Translations under genes and position numbers: made by a program
In this document: in pieces, positions 49,617 to 60,830 of the stretch
How the letters are laid out: each line of letters opens with the position of its first letter
Position numbering within the stretch: the first letter of the stretch is position 1
DNA from: Theobroma cacao
Taxonomy: Eukaryota > Streptophyta > Magnoliopsida > Malvales > Malvaceae
Length of the DNA: 64,000 nucleotides
Assembly (NCBI RefSeq): GCF_000208745.1
Contig: NC_030859.1
Coordinates: forward strand, 18,382,620 to 18,446,619
Direction: 5' to 3'
Notes under the pieces: generated by a model
The model's input: only the letters and a program-made list of their open reading frames with translations
Database searches by the model: none
Told to the model about the DNA's origin: nothing

Positions 49617-52398
49617 ATCTCCCCCATCTAAATTAGAATTCATCCTCGAATTCACGTCGATGTTGCGTTATCAATCTCCTTCTATGATCCTATTCCTTTT
49701 TCTTTCTATAGGGACATTCAATTTATTTACCTCGTTCACCTTCAGTTCAATTAAATGCTTTATTTATGGCAATTATCATCCTTTGAAGCTAGATCAACAG
49801 TACCTTTAACAATCATGATTTCTTATATCGAGTCACCAAGCATACCTTTATCACCCTTATTAAATTTGAACCATAACTTCATCTCAATTATACCGATTTC
49901 GATCACATATCATACTTACTTATGTATACCTAATCATCATTGTATTAATTTGCTCCATGCCAAATTTCCCAACCTTGATTCATTCATCTTATACTGGTCC
50001 ATACCCTTCCTTTAATAGAGTTCCATTAAGAACTTAAACAATCCAAGGTTTACCTTCAAAGTCACTCATAACTTAATCGTTCATTGCATGTCAGTTAACA
50101 CTTTAGCTTACTGACCTCTTTGGACATTATTTCAAAATCTCCCAATTACTGAGAACCATTCTTCACTTTAGTTAGTAAAATTATCAATTTCATATATACA
50201 TATGTACATGCATTTTCAAATGTCAACATCTCTCATTATGTATAGGGATCCATGTGTTCACATGCCTTAGACTACATTCCCTTTTATTCATCCACATCCC
50301 AATCCTAGTTTCAATATAATAATTCTTATAGTGCATGTCAACCTTCTTATTATACTTGCGTACAACTTCATATCATTCATATCATTTCCAACCATATGCT
50401 TAAGTTTCCTTGTACTATATATCATTGCATCACAATGTCATCTCCATTGAATTATAATCTATTATGCGTGTATGCTTATAATCCTATTGATGCCTCAAAG
50501 ATTTATCTTAATTTGATCATTGCATTTCATGCAATACCACAATTCCTAAGAGTCATCCTTTTTCCTTGATTATCCTTCATACCTCTACATTACCTTGTAT
50601 CTTTCTTGCATTACGATATTGATTTGTCATTTAAGACTCAAACTCATTTGAGTCATGTATGCCTCAAGCATTTTCGAATTCCAATTTTCATAGTGTATTA
50701 GGAAAATTTCATTATCTGACTTCATTTCAAGGTTAACTTCTATCATCCTTTGTTCCACTCTTTCATATGAACATAACATCATTCTTCCTTAACCAATTTG
50801 TAAATTGTACTTGAAATTGTAAAACTTAAAACTAGATTCTCCTCAAGTATTTTTCAATATTAATACTAATATCACTCTCAGCTTACAGCTTCTTTTTTAT
50901 AATCACATAACTTAGTGCTTGCTTTAACGAGATCCAGAGCAAAACTTCTCTTGAGTATTTCCTTGGAAATATCTATCTTAAACTTATGTCTCACAACAGA
51001 TGATTACTTAACTCGTGACTTAACCATTTGACTCATCAGTAAGTTTCAAAATCACACATCTTATACTCATCTCGTATAATTTATAATTCTTCCTCAAAGG
51101 TGTTTAAATATTCTTGAAACACCTAATCACTTATTTGCTCTTTCATACTCCAAGAATATCATTTCCATAAAGGCATGCACTTGCTCACCAAAATCTCTAC
51201 ATGCATGCTCAACTACGCATGTTTCAACTTATCTCCAAAAATTTCTATCATACCCCGTGATTTAGTTGTGTTGTCACTAATCTTTTCCTTTCAACAAGGT
51301 CAAAACAAGATTAGTAAATTCTCGTAATGATACTCTATATAAGCTGATTTTCTATACCAGTCTCATAATTCTTCATTCACACTTTTATCATTTAGTATTT
51401 TATCTCAAGGTAGTCATCTCAAGAGATTTTTATTTTATTTATTTTTTTATATGCTCATTTTTGTGACATTCCCATCATACTCGTGCATCATGGGCGTGAG
51501 GTATTCAGAGCATTACAGCACTAGACAGTCAATGCTGTGGTGCTGTGACTACTAAAAATTTTCTCATCAAGCTATTTGTCTGCATTCAAAGTCATTACAT
51601 CCATCATTCTCAACTAGTGGGTTTCCCTTCTAGACATATATCATGAGTTCCATAAATATAGGTACTTTTTATTTTCTTGTCATACACACTAAGCCAAGTT
51701 AATACTTTTAACTCATGTCATCTTTTGACTTTTATCAACATTCATAAAATTCCACCTTAAAACATCTTTTCCATTCGGTGTAATAAATTCATGATACATA
51801 TACCACTCCACACATAAGTTGCTTACTATCTACAACTTTCCTCAAATTTATTGTCATCCCTATCTAATTATCTTCCTTGTCTTGTGCTCCAATAATTTTA
51901 TTGACTTTCGAAATAATTAACTACGGAAACAGCTCAACTTCCTCCTCACTTTATTCTTGCAATCCTTACTAAATCAAAATTTTATATTCCCCATATTTCA
52001 TAATTTAACTTCATTGGGGTATATTTGTGCCCAATTATTATCTCATAGTATCATGGCATCACTGAGTAATCCTTTTCATGCTTAAATTACAATCATCAAC
52101 TTAATCACGTTATCCTTTCCGAATGTCATTTATTTCCTCCTATACCCTTTCTCAATAATTATATTACCAATTTATCTCTATCATAAAGAAAATTCCATAT
52201 CCATCCCGTCATTTAAATAGCTACTTTATATTACATTCTAGTCATACACTTTAAAAGCCAAACTATTTTTACTTCTTTGTGCAGATAATTATTATCTCTT
52301 TTACACTACATCTACTTAGAGTTAAGGTAGTGCAAAATCCTACAAAAATATTACATATCATTAGGATCATTCTCTTAATTGGATCTTATCGAAAGAGT
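49617..52398 (-). other. Non-coding interior of the LARD, G-poor on the + strand
   Basis: No protein motif on either strand. The + strand is markedly poor in G: for example 50401-50460 has 5 G against 12 C. The element's sense strand is thus C-poor over nearly 3 kb. The short open frames (for example 49755-50015) follow from this skew and are not considered genes. Confidence 0.7.
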
Positions 52399-52979
52399 TT
52401 ACTCCGAGTCCTCATGAAGATCCTCTTCCGAGTTCTCCTCCTCTTGAGATTTTTTCTTTTGCTTTTCAATCCAGGCTTGTTGTCTTCTCTTAATTTCCTC
52501 AACACTCACCGGTGCAGAATTTCTTCCACATCCAAGAGGAAAATGTCGTACAACGTTCACCCCTTACGGGGTTTACTTACAACTGTTTCTTTATCCTCAT
52601 TCTTTTCTGGTTGTCCCCTTACATTACTCCCACAGCCGGGAGGAAAGTGTCAGACAACTGTCACACTCTTCCTAGAACGAATATATCCCCTTGCAATTTC
52701 TTCCCTCGTCCATTCTCTATGGTGCTCTCCAGGTTGTTCCAAAAGGAAATCTTGTTCAATTTCCAATGTATTGGAGCTACTCTCACTTTCAAAATTCTCG
52801 CTACTCTCGAAGCTCCCTTTATTATGAACCAATTCTGATAAGTTCTTAGGAATTCTATTATCAGGAATTCGAGATGGACCACCTTCCGAATCACCTGGAT
52901 CAGGGTGCCATTTGCTTCTAGCCGTAGAATCTAGAGATCCCTCACTAGCAATATGAAGGGTATCGGGTCTACTGCCTCT
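52399..52979 (-). pseudogene. Broken small ORF of the LARD with repeated HFPxGCG motif
   Basis: Near the primer binding site, where gag would lie, the minus strand has a degraded frame of about 190 codons. It contains SKWHPDPGDSEGG, an acidic Ser/Glu stretch (SESSSNTLEIEQ), WTREEIARGYIRSRK, and then two copies of a motif, HFPPGCGSN and VRHFPLGCGRN, followed by a Lys/Glu-rich tail (RRQQAWIEKQKKKSQEEE) and a TAA at 52401-52399. An in-frame TGA stands at 52652-52650 where an R is expected before the first motif (CGA to TGA), and one base is missing between the two motifs. I do not recognise a characterised function. Confidence 0.6.
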
Positions 52980-53250
52980 TCAGGCATAGAGTGTATGTCA
53001 CCCGTGCACTTGAAAACCTATATGCAACCAAGTAGTAATTACTTAATCAATTTTTCCATCGCAAGAGTAGGTAGGTTTTTATATGTGGATGTATGCGTTC
53101 TATTCAACCTAACCAAACTTAACTTAACTTAACTTAACTTATCTTAACCTAACTGGACTTGGGGCCACACTAACACTGTAAATTTTAAAACAACTTTAAA
53201 ACAATTTTAAACCAACTTTAAACCCAAAGTTCTGATCTTTAAAACGAAAA

Positions 53251-53262
53251 GCTCTGATACCA
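53251..53262 (-). other. LARD primer binding site (tRNA-iMet)
   Basis: TGGTATCAGAGC on the minus strand, 7 bases inside the LTR at 53270; identical to the chromovirus site. Confidence 0.9.
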
Positions 53263-53269
53263 ATCTAAT

Positions 53270-55987
53270 TGTCACGACCCAGAACTCCCCTCGAACCCGT
53301 GACAACTGCCGCGGTGCCCTGATGGGCACTCATCTCCCGAAATGCCAACCGGAACCCAGTAAGGCTTAATATCAGTTTCTCATTTCCCCCGGTGAGGAAC
53401 CGTTGCCAAATTTTATGTTCTAAAGGATGTTGAGCTATTTCCAACTTAAAACTGATAAAATAAAAATTTTTTGTCTCACAAGGGCATTTTGGTCATTTTT
53501 CACTGAAAATTTCAAAACTAGTTAAAAATGTAGTAAACAAGTACCAATCGCATAATTCACAATTAAAAATAAGTTTAGGCATCTAAAACCTTTATTTAAA
53601 ATGGAATTATAATTATTTGAATATAACAAGAAGATAAAACAAAATATTCAATAAAATATTTTATTTTCTTATAAACAGAAATTTTGGAGTTATGCGTAAA
53701 TACTTTTTGTAATGTAAAAACAAAATAAATTCATCATATTGTAGCACAATAAACTATTAAATTTACAATATCAAGTGGGCCTACAATAACCAAAATTACA
53801 AAAATTGTGAACCTACTGTGTGGAGGACACTAATCCAATAGAAGCCCTCGATGGAATCAGCTATCTACAGCCTACTCGGAGCCTGAAATGGGTGGAAAGG
53901 AGGGTGGTGAGATTATAAAATCCCAGTGAGTAAACGAACACCATTTAAATCAGCTAAAGCTGAGTAAAAGGAGACAATTAAAATATCCCATCATTTTAAG
54001 TATTTCACAATTTGAAAATTCATCCAAACCCATGCAAACGGTTGTATTTCATTAATTTCTCATTAAAGCTTATGACTTTCATAAACATTTGGCTCATACC
54101 ATCAAATAGTACTCGATGACACCTTGAATCATTCAATTTTAAAACAATTTATAAAATCTTTTCATGTAGACACATTTTGTTTGTAAAACTCAAGATTTAC
54201 CATTTAAACTCATTTTCATAAAATTTCACCAAAATCGATTAAAAACATACTTTAGATAATTAAAATGATGGTAAGGTTACTCACAGTACTAGGAGTTCAA
54301 TATATTCTTATTCCCGGTCTTCGGGCACAATCTCTCTTTACCCTTGTTAGAGGTCTCACCACCTATACATCATACGTGACACGAATTTCAATAAATTTTG
54401 TCAATTTATCATAAACTATTTCAGGCTCTCTAAATCTAAATGAATGCATGCGATGGGATGCAAAATGTCTGATTAATCACTTAAATGTGATATTCGACCT
54501 AAGTCATACTATACTCGGTTTAATCGGTTAAAATCTCCAATTTAACTCCAAATCAATTCTTCTCACTTTCTACACTCCAATTATACCTAAATTACCTCAG
54601 TGACTGTGAATGAGATTCAATGTATCAGTCTCGGGTCAATAATCACACATGTCTACACATTAGGTAAAAATTCAGATTTTCACACCAAAATTTCCCATTT
54701 AATTTCTAGCCTCACCAAACATCAAATATCACCCAAATATCATGAAATATCGTCAATTTCAACTACAATATCCTCCCTAGAAAATTCGGCCAATAATGGT
54801 GATGGGGACAAATAAATTCTTTTCTTGTTGTTTTGTTTCTAAATATGCTAAACTAACTAAAAACACTAACATAACTTAAAATCAAATCAATCTAACTTCA
54901 TTCTCTCTCCTTACCCATTTGGGCAGCCATGAGTTCACCATGAAAACATGAAATTTAACCATGGAAAATAAGGAGAAATGCATGGGAAAGGTAGATCACA
55001 AGTTAAAATCAAGAAATTTTACCTTTGATTGCTTGATCCTTTGAAATCCCACACTTTTTCTTCAATTTTCCCACCTAGGTTTTGTGTTTTTTCCTTTCCT
55101 CTCTTGTTCTTACTATGGCCTTCCACATTAAGAGGAAATGGGATAAATATGGACTGATTTTTATGGAAAATAATAAAATATTCTTGCTTGACACGTGGCA
55201 TGTTTCCATTGGTCCATTTTTAAAACTTTAAAAATTTTAAACCTTTTTATCTCCACCACATGATTAGTCAATGGTCAAAATGAGGATAAGGGAAGACCAT
55301 GTACTGGACAAATGTCCTGGTGGTGGAAAATTACTGTTTTGCCCCTAAGGTTACAAAATTACTATTTTACCCCTATGCTCCGAAAAATACCAAGAATATT
55401 TTTTTTTTTCACTTCTTCACCTCAAATCATACTCCAATAAGTCAAATGGGGCTAAAAAATCTTTTCTAAAAATTTTCATTTTGTCCCCAAGTGGTAAATG
55501 ACCATTTTGCCCCTAAATAGTGAACATTTCAGTTTAACTCCAAATTGATCCTCGAACTCCATATCACCATATTAAACCATTCTAGGACTTTAATATTCTT
55601 AATTTTATCTTAAATTCTCTATTTGATCTAGTTCGAGGCTTAAATCAACTTTGTTGTATCTCTAGGTACAATACCGACTTTTGTCGATTTTTTTCGGGAC
55701 TCTCCTAGCATGCAAACATGCTATCCATCACATGTATGTCATGACAAGTATTTTATAGAGTCAGGCTTGACATCTTCTCCCCTACTTGGATTAACTATAT
55801 GATCTTTCTTCATGACTGGTTTTGACATCCGGCTAAATATTAATATTTTAATATTATTTTATTAATAAAATATTATTTTATTCTAAAAGTTTTATCTTGT
55901 CTCTTTGGTTCCCAAAGTTCCTTATTATGCCTCAATTCGCATCCGGCCAACTTTATTTATCACCATATCAAAGTATGGGACATTTCA
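53270..55987 (-). repeat. LARD 5' LTR, 2.72 kb
   Basis: Partner of 46429-49616, with the internal loss of about 470 bp at about 54127. It ends CATTTCA, followed by GAAAT. Confidence 0.9.
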
Positions 55988-55992
55988 GAAAT

Positions 55993-56835
55993 TGAAACTG
56001 TCAATCATCTTTTTTTTCTCTTGCACTAAAAGCTGAAAAATTTGAGCTAGTTGGTGTTGCATTTGGCGTATCTCCTGGGTCGTTCCCGCCAACGCATGGG
56101 ACTTCTTCTGTGCTTAGATCGATCTGGCTCAGGACGTTGCCAAGAATAAAATATGGAAAATGGCTTTTTTTTGGAATTGTGTGGTCCATATAGCTGTTTA
56201 GGAATGAGATGCTTTTCAACGGCAAATCTTGGGATGAGCTCCAATTGATTGACATCATTAAAACTCAAATTGCTTGCTGGTCGAAAGGCCGTTGGGATAA
56301 TCCTTGTTTGTCTTTCCTTGACCTTTTTAGAAATTCCGAACTTAGGGCCGTTTGTCTTAAAAAGAAATCTGATAAGAAAAATCTTGATTGGGTTAAACCT
56401 TTACTAGGCGAGCTAAAGTTTAACGTTGATGGAGCAGCAAAGGGTTGCCCTGGGGAAACTGGTATTGAGGGAGTCCTAAGAGATTATGAAGGCAGAATCA
56501 AACTGCAATTTTCTAAGGTCACTGGTTGGGGTGATTCAAACTTGGCTGAATTGCTGGCTATCAAAGAAGCTTTCCTTTTATTTGCAGCCTCTCCTTGGGA
56601 GAACTCTTATTTTCTCATTATTGAAAGCGACTCCTCTAATGTTGTTAAATGGATTTCGAAGCTTGAGGAATCTCCTTGGAAGTTCTACAACATTATCAGA
56701 CAGATTGAGAATCTCAAATCTAAAGTTGGGCCATGGAAAATTCAACATTTTCCAAAATCAGGTAACAATCTGGCTGACAAGCTGGCCAAAGATGGCATTG
56801 GAAGAGAAGGTGATCTCTTAATCATTAATTCTTAA
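55993..56835 (+). pseudogene. LINE zf-RVT end and RNase H domain
   Basis: The zinc-finger end (TVNHLFFSCTK) follows the LTR element directly and runs into stops. From about 56176 a frame resumes, broken by the TAG at 56191, then open for 208 codons to 56835. It encodes an RNase H of the plant LINE type with its acidic set visible: FNVDGAAKGCPGE, NLAELLAIKEA, IIESDSSNVV and NNLADKLAKDG. Confidence 0.88.
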
Positions 56836-57090
56836 CTGTTGATATTGGCTTGGTTGTTGCTAGGATGGTTTCTTTGGATTTTTCTCTTTGTTGTTTTGCC
56901 TTCTTGTTCCCTGCTGTAGTTTTTGATCTTTGGCAAGATTGAGTTTCTTTTGTGGTCTCTGTTTTGTCGAGGGCATGCTGCTGGTATGTTGTATACAGTG
57001 ATGAACCTCCTTTTTTCTAGTTTTTCTTGCCATGTTCGACCTATGGCTAATAAATTCCAATTTTCAAAAAAAAAAATATAACGGAAACAA

Positions 57091-57159
57091 CACCTGCAAA
57101 GACCCTTATACATGGTTATCTTTGGGATGTCAAAAACATAAGTGACTAAGAATAATAAA
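57091..57159. other. Short spacer after the LINE
   Basis: Nothing recognised between the LINE end and block X2. Confidence 0.4.
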
Positions 57160-58461
57160 TTATATAATAAACATACAGTACAGTTGGAGAAATATTTAAA
57201 AAGTATATATTAATTTGCTGATGTAATTAGTATAGCTAATCTCATACCAAATTTCACAGTAAAATAGTTAAACTATATATTTAATTAGTTATATTATAGT
57301 TATTATTAAAGTACTGTAAAATCATTTTATATTTATTTTTTTAATGCTTTTATATATATATAATCAAACTAAAATTAAATAATTATTAATGTAATATATC
57401 TTAAACCTGGTTGAGCCTAAAAAATTCTATCCAAGGCTTGACCGCGGGTGTAATGAGTAGTTTGACACAAGGACAAATTTACTTACAAAGATGAGTATAT
57501 GTTTTCTCAAAAGCAAAAAATAAATATTATAAGACTTATAAAATTATGTATATGTTACGACTTAAAGAGAGCTTTTTAAAATTATAGCTTTAAACTTTTT
57601 AATAGATGACTTACTTCATCTTTCAATTTCAAGTTGAGTTTTTTTTTTTTTTTGCCAAAAAAAGATATTTCTATTATGAAACAAAAATTCACAAATGTAC
57701 AATAAGTTAAGACAAAATACAAAGAAAAAACACATATAGAAGACAAATGGAGATAAAGAAAAACAACGCTTCACAAATTTATGGGAGGAAGCAGAAGTAT
57801 CTTGTAGTATATAATAAAAATCATAAATACAAAAATACTTTTACAATATCTATAGTGCTGAAATTGCTTTACTTAACATTGACAAATAATTGATTACTAC
57901 TAAATGCCAGCCTTACACCCAATATTCATCTCTCTTTTAACTCTTTTCCATCATCTCATTCTCATCACTCATCTCTATATTTTATATCAAGGAAAAACTA
58001 TACTTGAAATCAGAGATAACCTTTTTCTAACTTTCCAGGTAATTGATATAAACATTTTGAATATAATATTTGGTCATCAATCACAAATATAATTGTGCTT
58101 ACAAATAGCATGGGATTTCAGCTCTACTCATACAAGTTCATGCATGTGAAATTTCAAGTTAATTGAAAATATCTAACTATTTGATTGATGACAATAAAAT
58201 TGCGACTATTAAATGTATATTAAAAAGATAGCAATCTCAATCAATATGATAAGGATATCAAATTGACTTGAATATTTACATACATGACGGGCATGAGTAG
58301 GTCGGTAAATTCATTGGTTGAAAATTTCAAACACCTTTGTCAAGTATGGAGTCTTGGCATTCTTTTCTTTTCGGAGTGCCTAAATTTCCTTACCAACATT
58401 TATTAAGACTCGTCCTCTATCATTTGGTTCATTTTATAACAAGGAATACCATATCAAAGAA

Positions 58462-58474
58462 TGAGCTATCCCTT
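58462..58474. repeat. Target site duplication TGAGCTATCCCTT, partner at 59918-59930
   Basis: A perfect 13-bp duplication flanks the LINE. X1 has one copy at 44378-44390 (the empty site). Confidence 0.93.
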
Positions 58475-59917
58475 TTTTTTTTTTTTTGAAAAGCCATATG
58501 AATATATTTATCAGAAAGAGGACAAAAAATTACATATGAATAACATACGTAAAAATCCAAAAAAATTCTCCACACTGAATAACATATTTTTTTTTCATAT
58601 GAATAACATATGAATATATTTGTGGTAATGTTAACAAAAATTACCACAAATCTCCACTGAACCTACACCGAGACCAGCTACAGGTGAGGGAAACAAGAAA
58701 TCCAAAAGGAGAGGCATCTGTACAGAGCCGCAATCTGCTTTACATACCACACGAGCCTAAAGAAACACCTAACAAAAAATCGTGGCGGCTTTGGGTAGAG
58801 AAAAATTATCGGGCAAGACAAAAGAGAAAAGAGAAGTAAAAGTATAAACAAAGAGAATTACTTAGTGTCACGGATCTAGAGTAAAGCCTGTTGGCGAGAC
58901 AAACCTTCCTTCGCCAAGACGTCTGCCTTGTCATTAGCAGTACGCGGAACATGAGAAATGGTCCAGCTGCTGACAGTATTAAGGATTATGATTGTTTGCC
59001 AAAGAAGAGGTCTTAGCTTCCATAGGACTGTTCAAGGATTTTTGATCCAACAAACCACATTTTTGGCATCTGATTCAATCAGGAGTTGATGAGAGGTACA
59101 CCTCTTGGATGATGCATAAATCAGAGCAGCTTCTTTAATCGCGAGGAGCTCCGCTCTGCTGGCGTGCGTGACTCCAATGGATTTGGAGAGGATAACAAGA
59201 TTATCCCCATTTTCATTATGTAAGATTCCTCCGATTCCGGAATTCCCAGGACAGCCTCTTAGGGCACCGTCAGTGTTGAATACTTGAATTTAAGGGTTCC
59301 AGGTTGAGGGCTTGTCCATGAAGTCACACTGTTGACCTTCCTGGTCCTGTTATGGGCGCAGCCGACATTAAGGGAACGTGTAAGATCATCAGCGGAGAGT
59401 TTGAGATGTGCCCATTTGGCATTTGTCCACCAGGCAACTCTCATCTTGGTAAGTTCAAAGAGAAAACTACCATCCCATTCTTGACCACCAAGGAGCACCT
59501 CATTTCTACCAATCCAAATAGCCCAACAAATGGCATACCAACCCATTTTCCAGATGGCACCATTAGTGAAGTAGCTAGCATACTTAAACCAACTCAGAAA
59601 ACAGTGAAGGGGATTGTGGTGAGAAACCCAAACAACATTCCACAAAGTGGCCCATGACTGCCAGATTAGCCAAGTTTTTTTGCAAGAAAAGAAAAGATGT
59701 TGAATCGTTCAAGCTCATTTCTACAAAGAAGGCAAGTGGCAGCATTAGGACTGATAATACCTTTTTTAGCGAGTGTCTCTAACCGATAATCGACCTCATA
59801 AGCTGTCATCAGAAAATCTCTATTTTGTGGGGAGCAAGACCGGACCATATCATCTTCCAATAATCAACATGTGGGGTGTTAGTAAACATGACTTGATGAC
59901 AAAAAGAATTGGAGGAG
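58475..59917 (-). mobile_element. 5'-truncated LINE, second copy
   Basis: The + strand starts with a poly-T run (58475-58487), the poly-A tail of a minus-strand LINE. Reading on the minus strand: zf-RVT (WKMIWSGLAPHKIEIF, LETLAKKGIISPNAATCLLC), a linker (GWYAICWAIWIGRNEVLLGG), and RNase H (GALRGCPGNSGIGGILHNEN, SRAELLAIKEAALIYASSK, LLIESDAKNVV). A frameshift separates the linker ORF (59259-59645) from RNase H. It is dead but structurally clear. Confidence 0.9.
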
Positions 59918-60830
59918 TGAGCTATCCCTTGGGGGACCTCAGAATGACTATTTGATGCTCTAGGGAATAGAGATTTAATTTTTTGGATCATTTTGTTTTT
60001 GTGTATATATCTTACTTAATTCCAATCTTTCCTTGATCCAAGGAAAGAGAAATTTTATCAAGAGATTGCACTGCAAGTTTGGGCTAATTTTTTTTTTTTG
60101 GAACTACATTACAATTTATTCTTTCACATTTGAGGAGACACATGTAGGCAGTTTGGTTTAGTTGTCAAGTCCAGTCAACCCAAAAAAATTTTTAATTCAA
60201 TTCTTCCAAAACCACATGCTTGACAAAATAAAATCTTGCAAGAATTCCTAAGAAGATTAGTAGAAAATTTTTTGTCACTAAGGTCTTCTCAAGTCAATCT
60301 TAAAGGAGGAAACAAATTTTGGACCCGAAAGCAAATTAGATTTCAAGTTTTGTGAATTATGGTGTGAATAATGTTGGGGCCTTGGCTTTAAAAGAGTTTT
60401 TTAACCATCCCTTTTGGATTCTCTTATAGTATTTTAGAAAGGGATTCTTAATTATAGAAGCAAATTTAAAATCTTTTAAGGAATTAAAAATAAATATTAA
60501 TAATTTCTAATATTTTATTACGTATATAAAAAATAAAAATAATTTTATATCTTTCTGAACTCCCTCTCACCTATTTCTCAAACTCCTCTCAGGGCCTCTT
60601 ATTTGGAAAACGGCTCACAAAAGATGGAAACTCGGTTTTGAGGTACTTGTTTTGGCTTTCGTTGAGCCCAATTTTTTATTCGCTTTCGTTCTTGTCTAAG
60701 CAGTCCAATATTTGCTGCTCTTTTGTTTATTCTCCGGGTAATGGTTTTATTTCCTGTTGAATTATGAAGGCTAGCAATTAATCTTTAATCTATTCAAAGC
60801 ATTCATATTTTGTTTGAATAGCAAAGCATA

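Larger units (their letters stand above)
46429..55987 (-). mobile_element. LARD-like non-autonomous LTR retrotransposon
   Basis: A 9.56-kb element with long direct repeats (46429-49616 and 53270-55987) that both begin TGTCACGACC and end CATTTCA, flanked by GAAAT. A tRNA-iMet primer binding site (53251-53262, minus strand TGGTATCAGAGC) lies beside the right repeat, and the purine tract AGATGGGGGAGAT lies beside the left one. The element is therefore on the minus strand and the right repeat is its 5' LTR. The 3.65-kb interior has no protease, RT or integrase. Long LTRs around a conserved non-coding core define LARDs; mobilisation in trans is inferred. Confidence 0.85.
45450..57082 (+). mobile_element. 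5'-truncated LINE retrotransposon, split by an LTR element
   Basis: The LINE reads on the + strand in two parts: 45450-46428 (end of RT, linker, start of the zinc-finger domain) and 55993-57082 (rest of the zinc finger, RNase H, 3' UTR, poly-A at 57066-57076). The zinc-finger reading passes across the LTR element once that and one GAAAT are discounted. GGAAACAA occurs at 45442-45449 and again at 57083-57090 and may be its target duplication. Two in-frame TAG stops stand where relatives have W (45956-45958 and 56191-56193), so it is inactive. Confidence 0.85.
57160..60830. repeat. Duplicated non-coding block X2 (partner of 43150-45200)
   Basis: Collinear with X1 but longer, because it carries a LINE (58475-59917) and about 150 bp near 57750-57900 that X1 lacks. 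It ends around the single diverged unit of the 34-bp repeat. Confidence 0.85.

Noticed and set aside
49755..50015. + strand open frames in the LARD interior
   Set aside because: They are antisense to the element, follow from the G-poor skew, and have no motif.
52279..52838. + strand open frames of 182 and 108 codons
   Set aside because: They are shadows of the minus-strand HFPxGCG frame.
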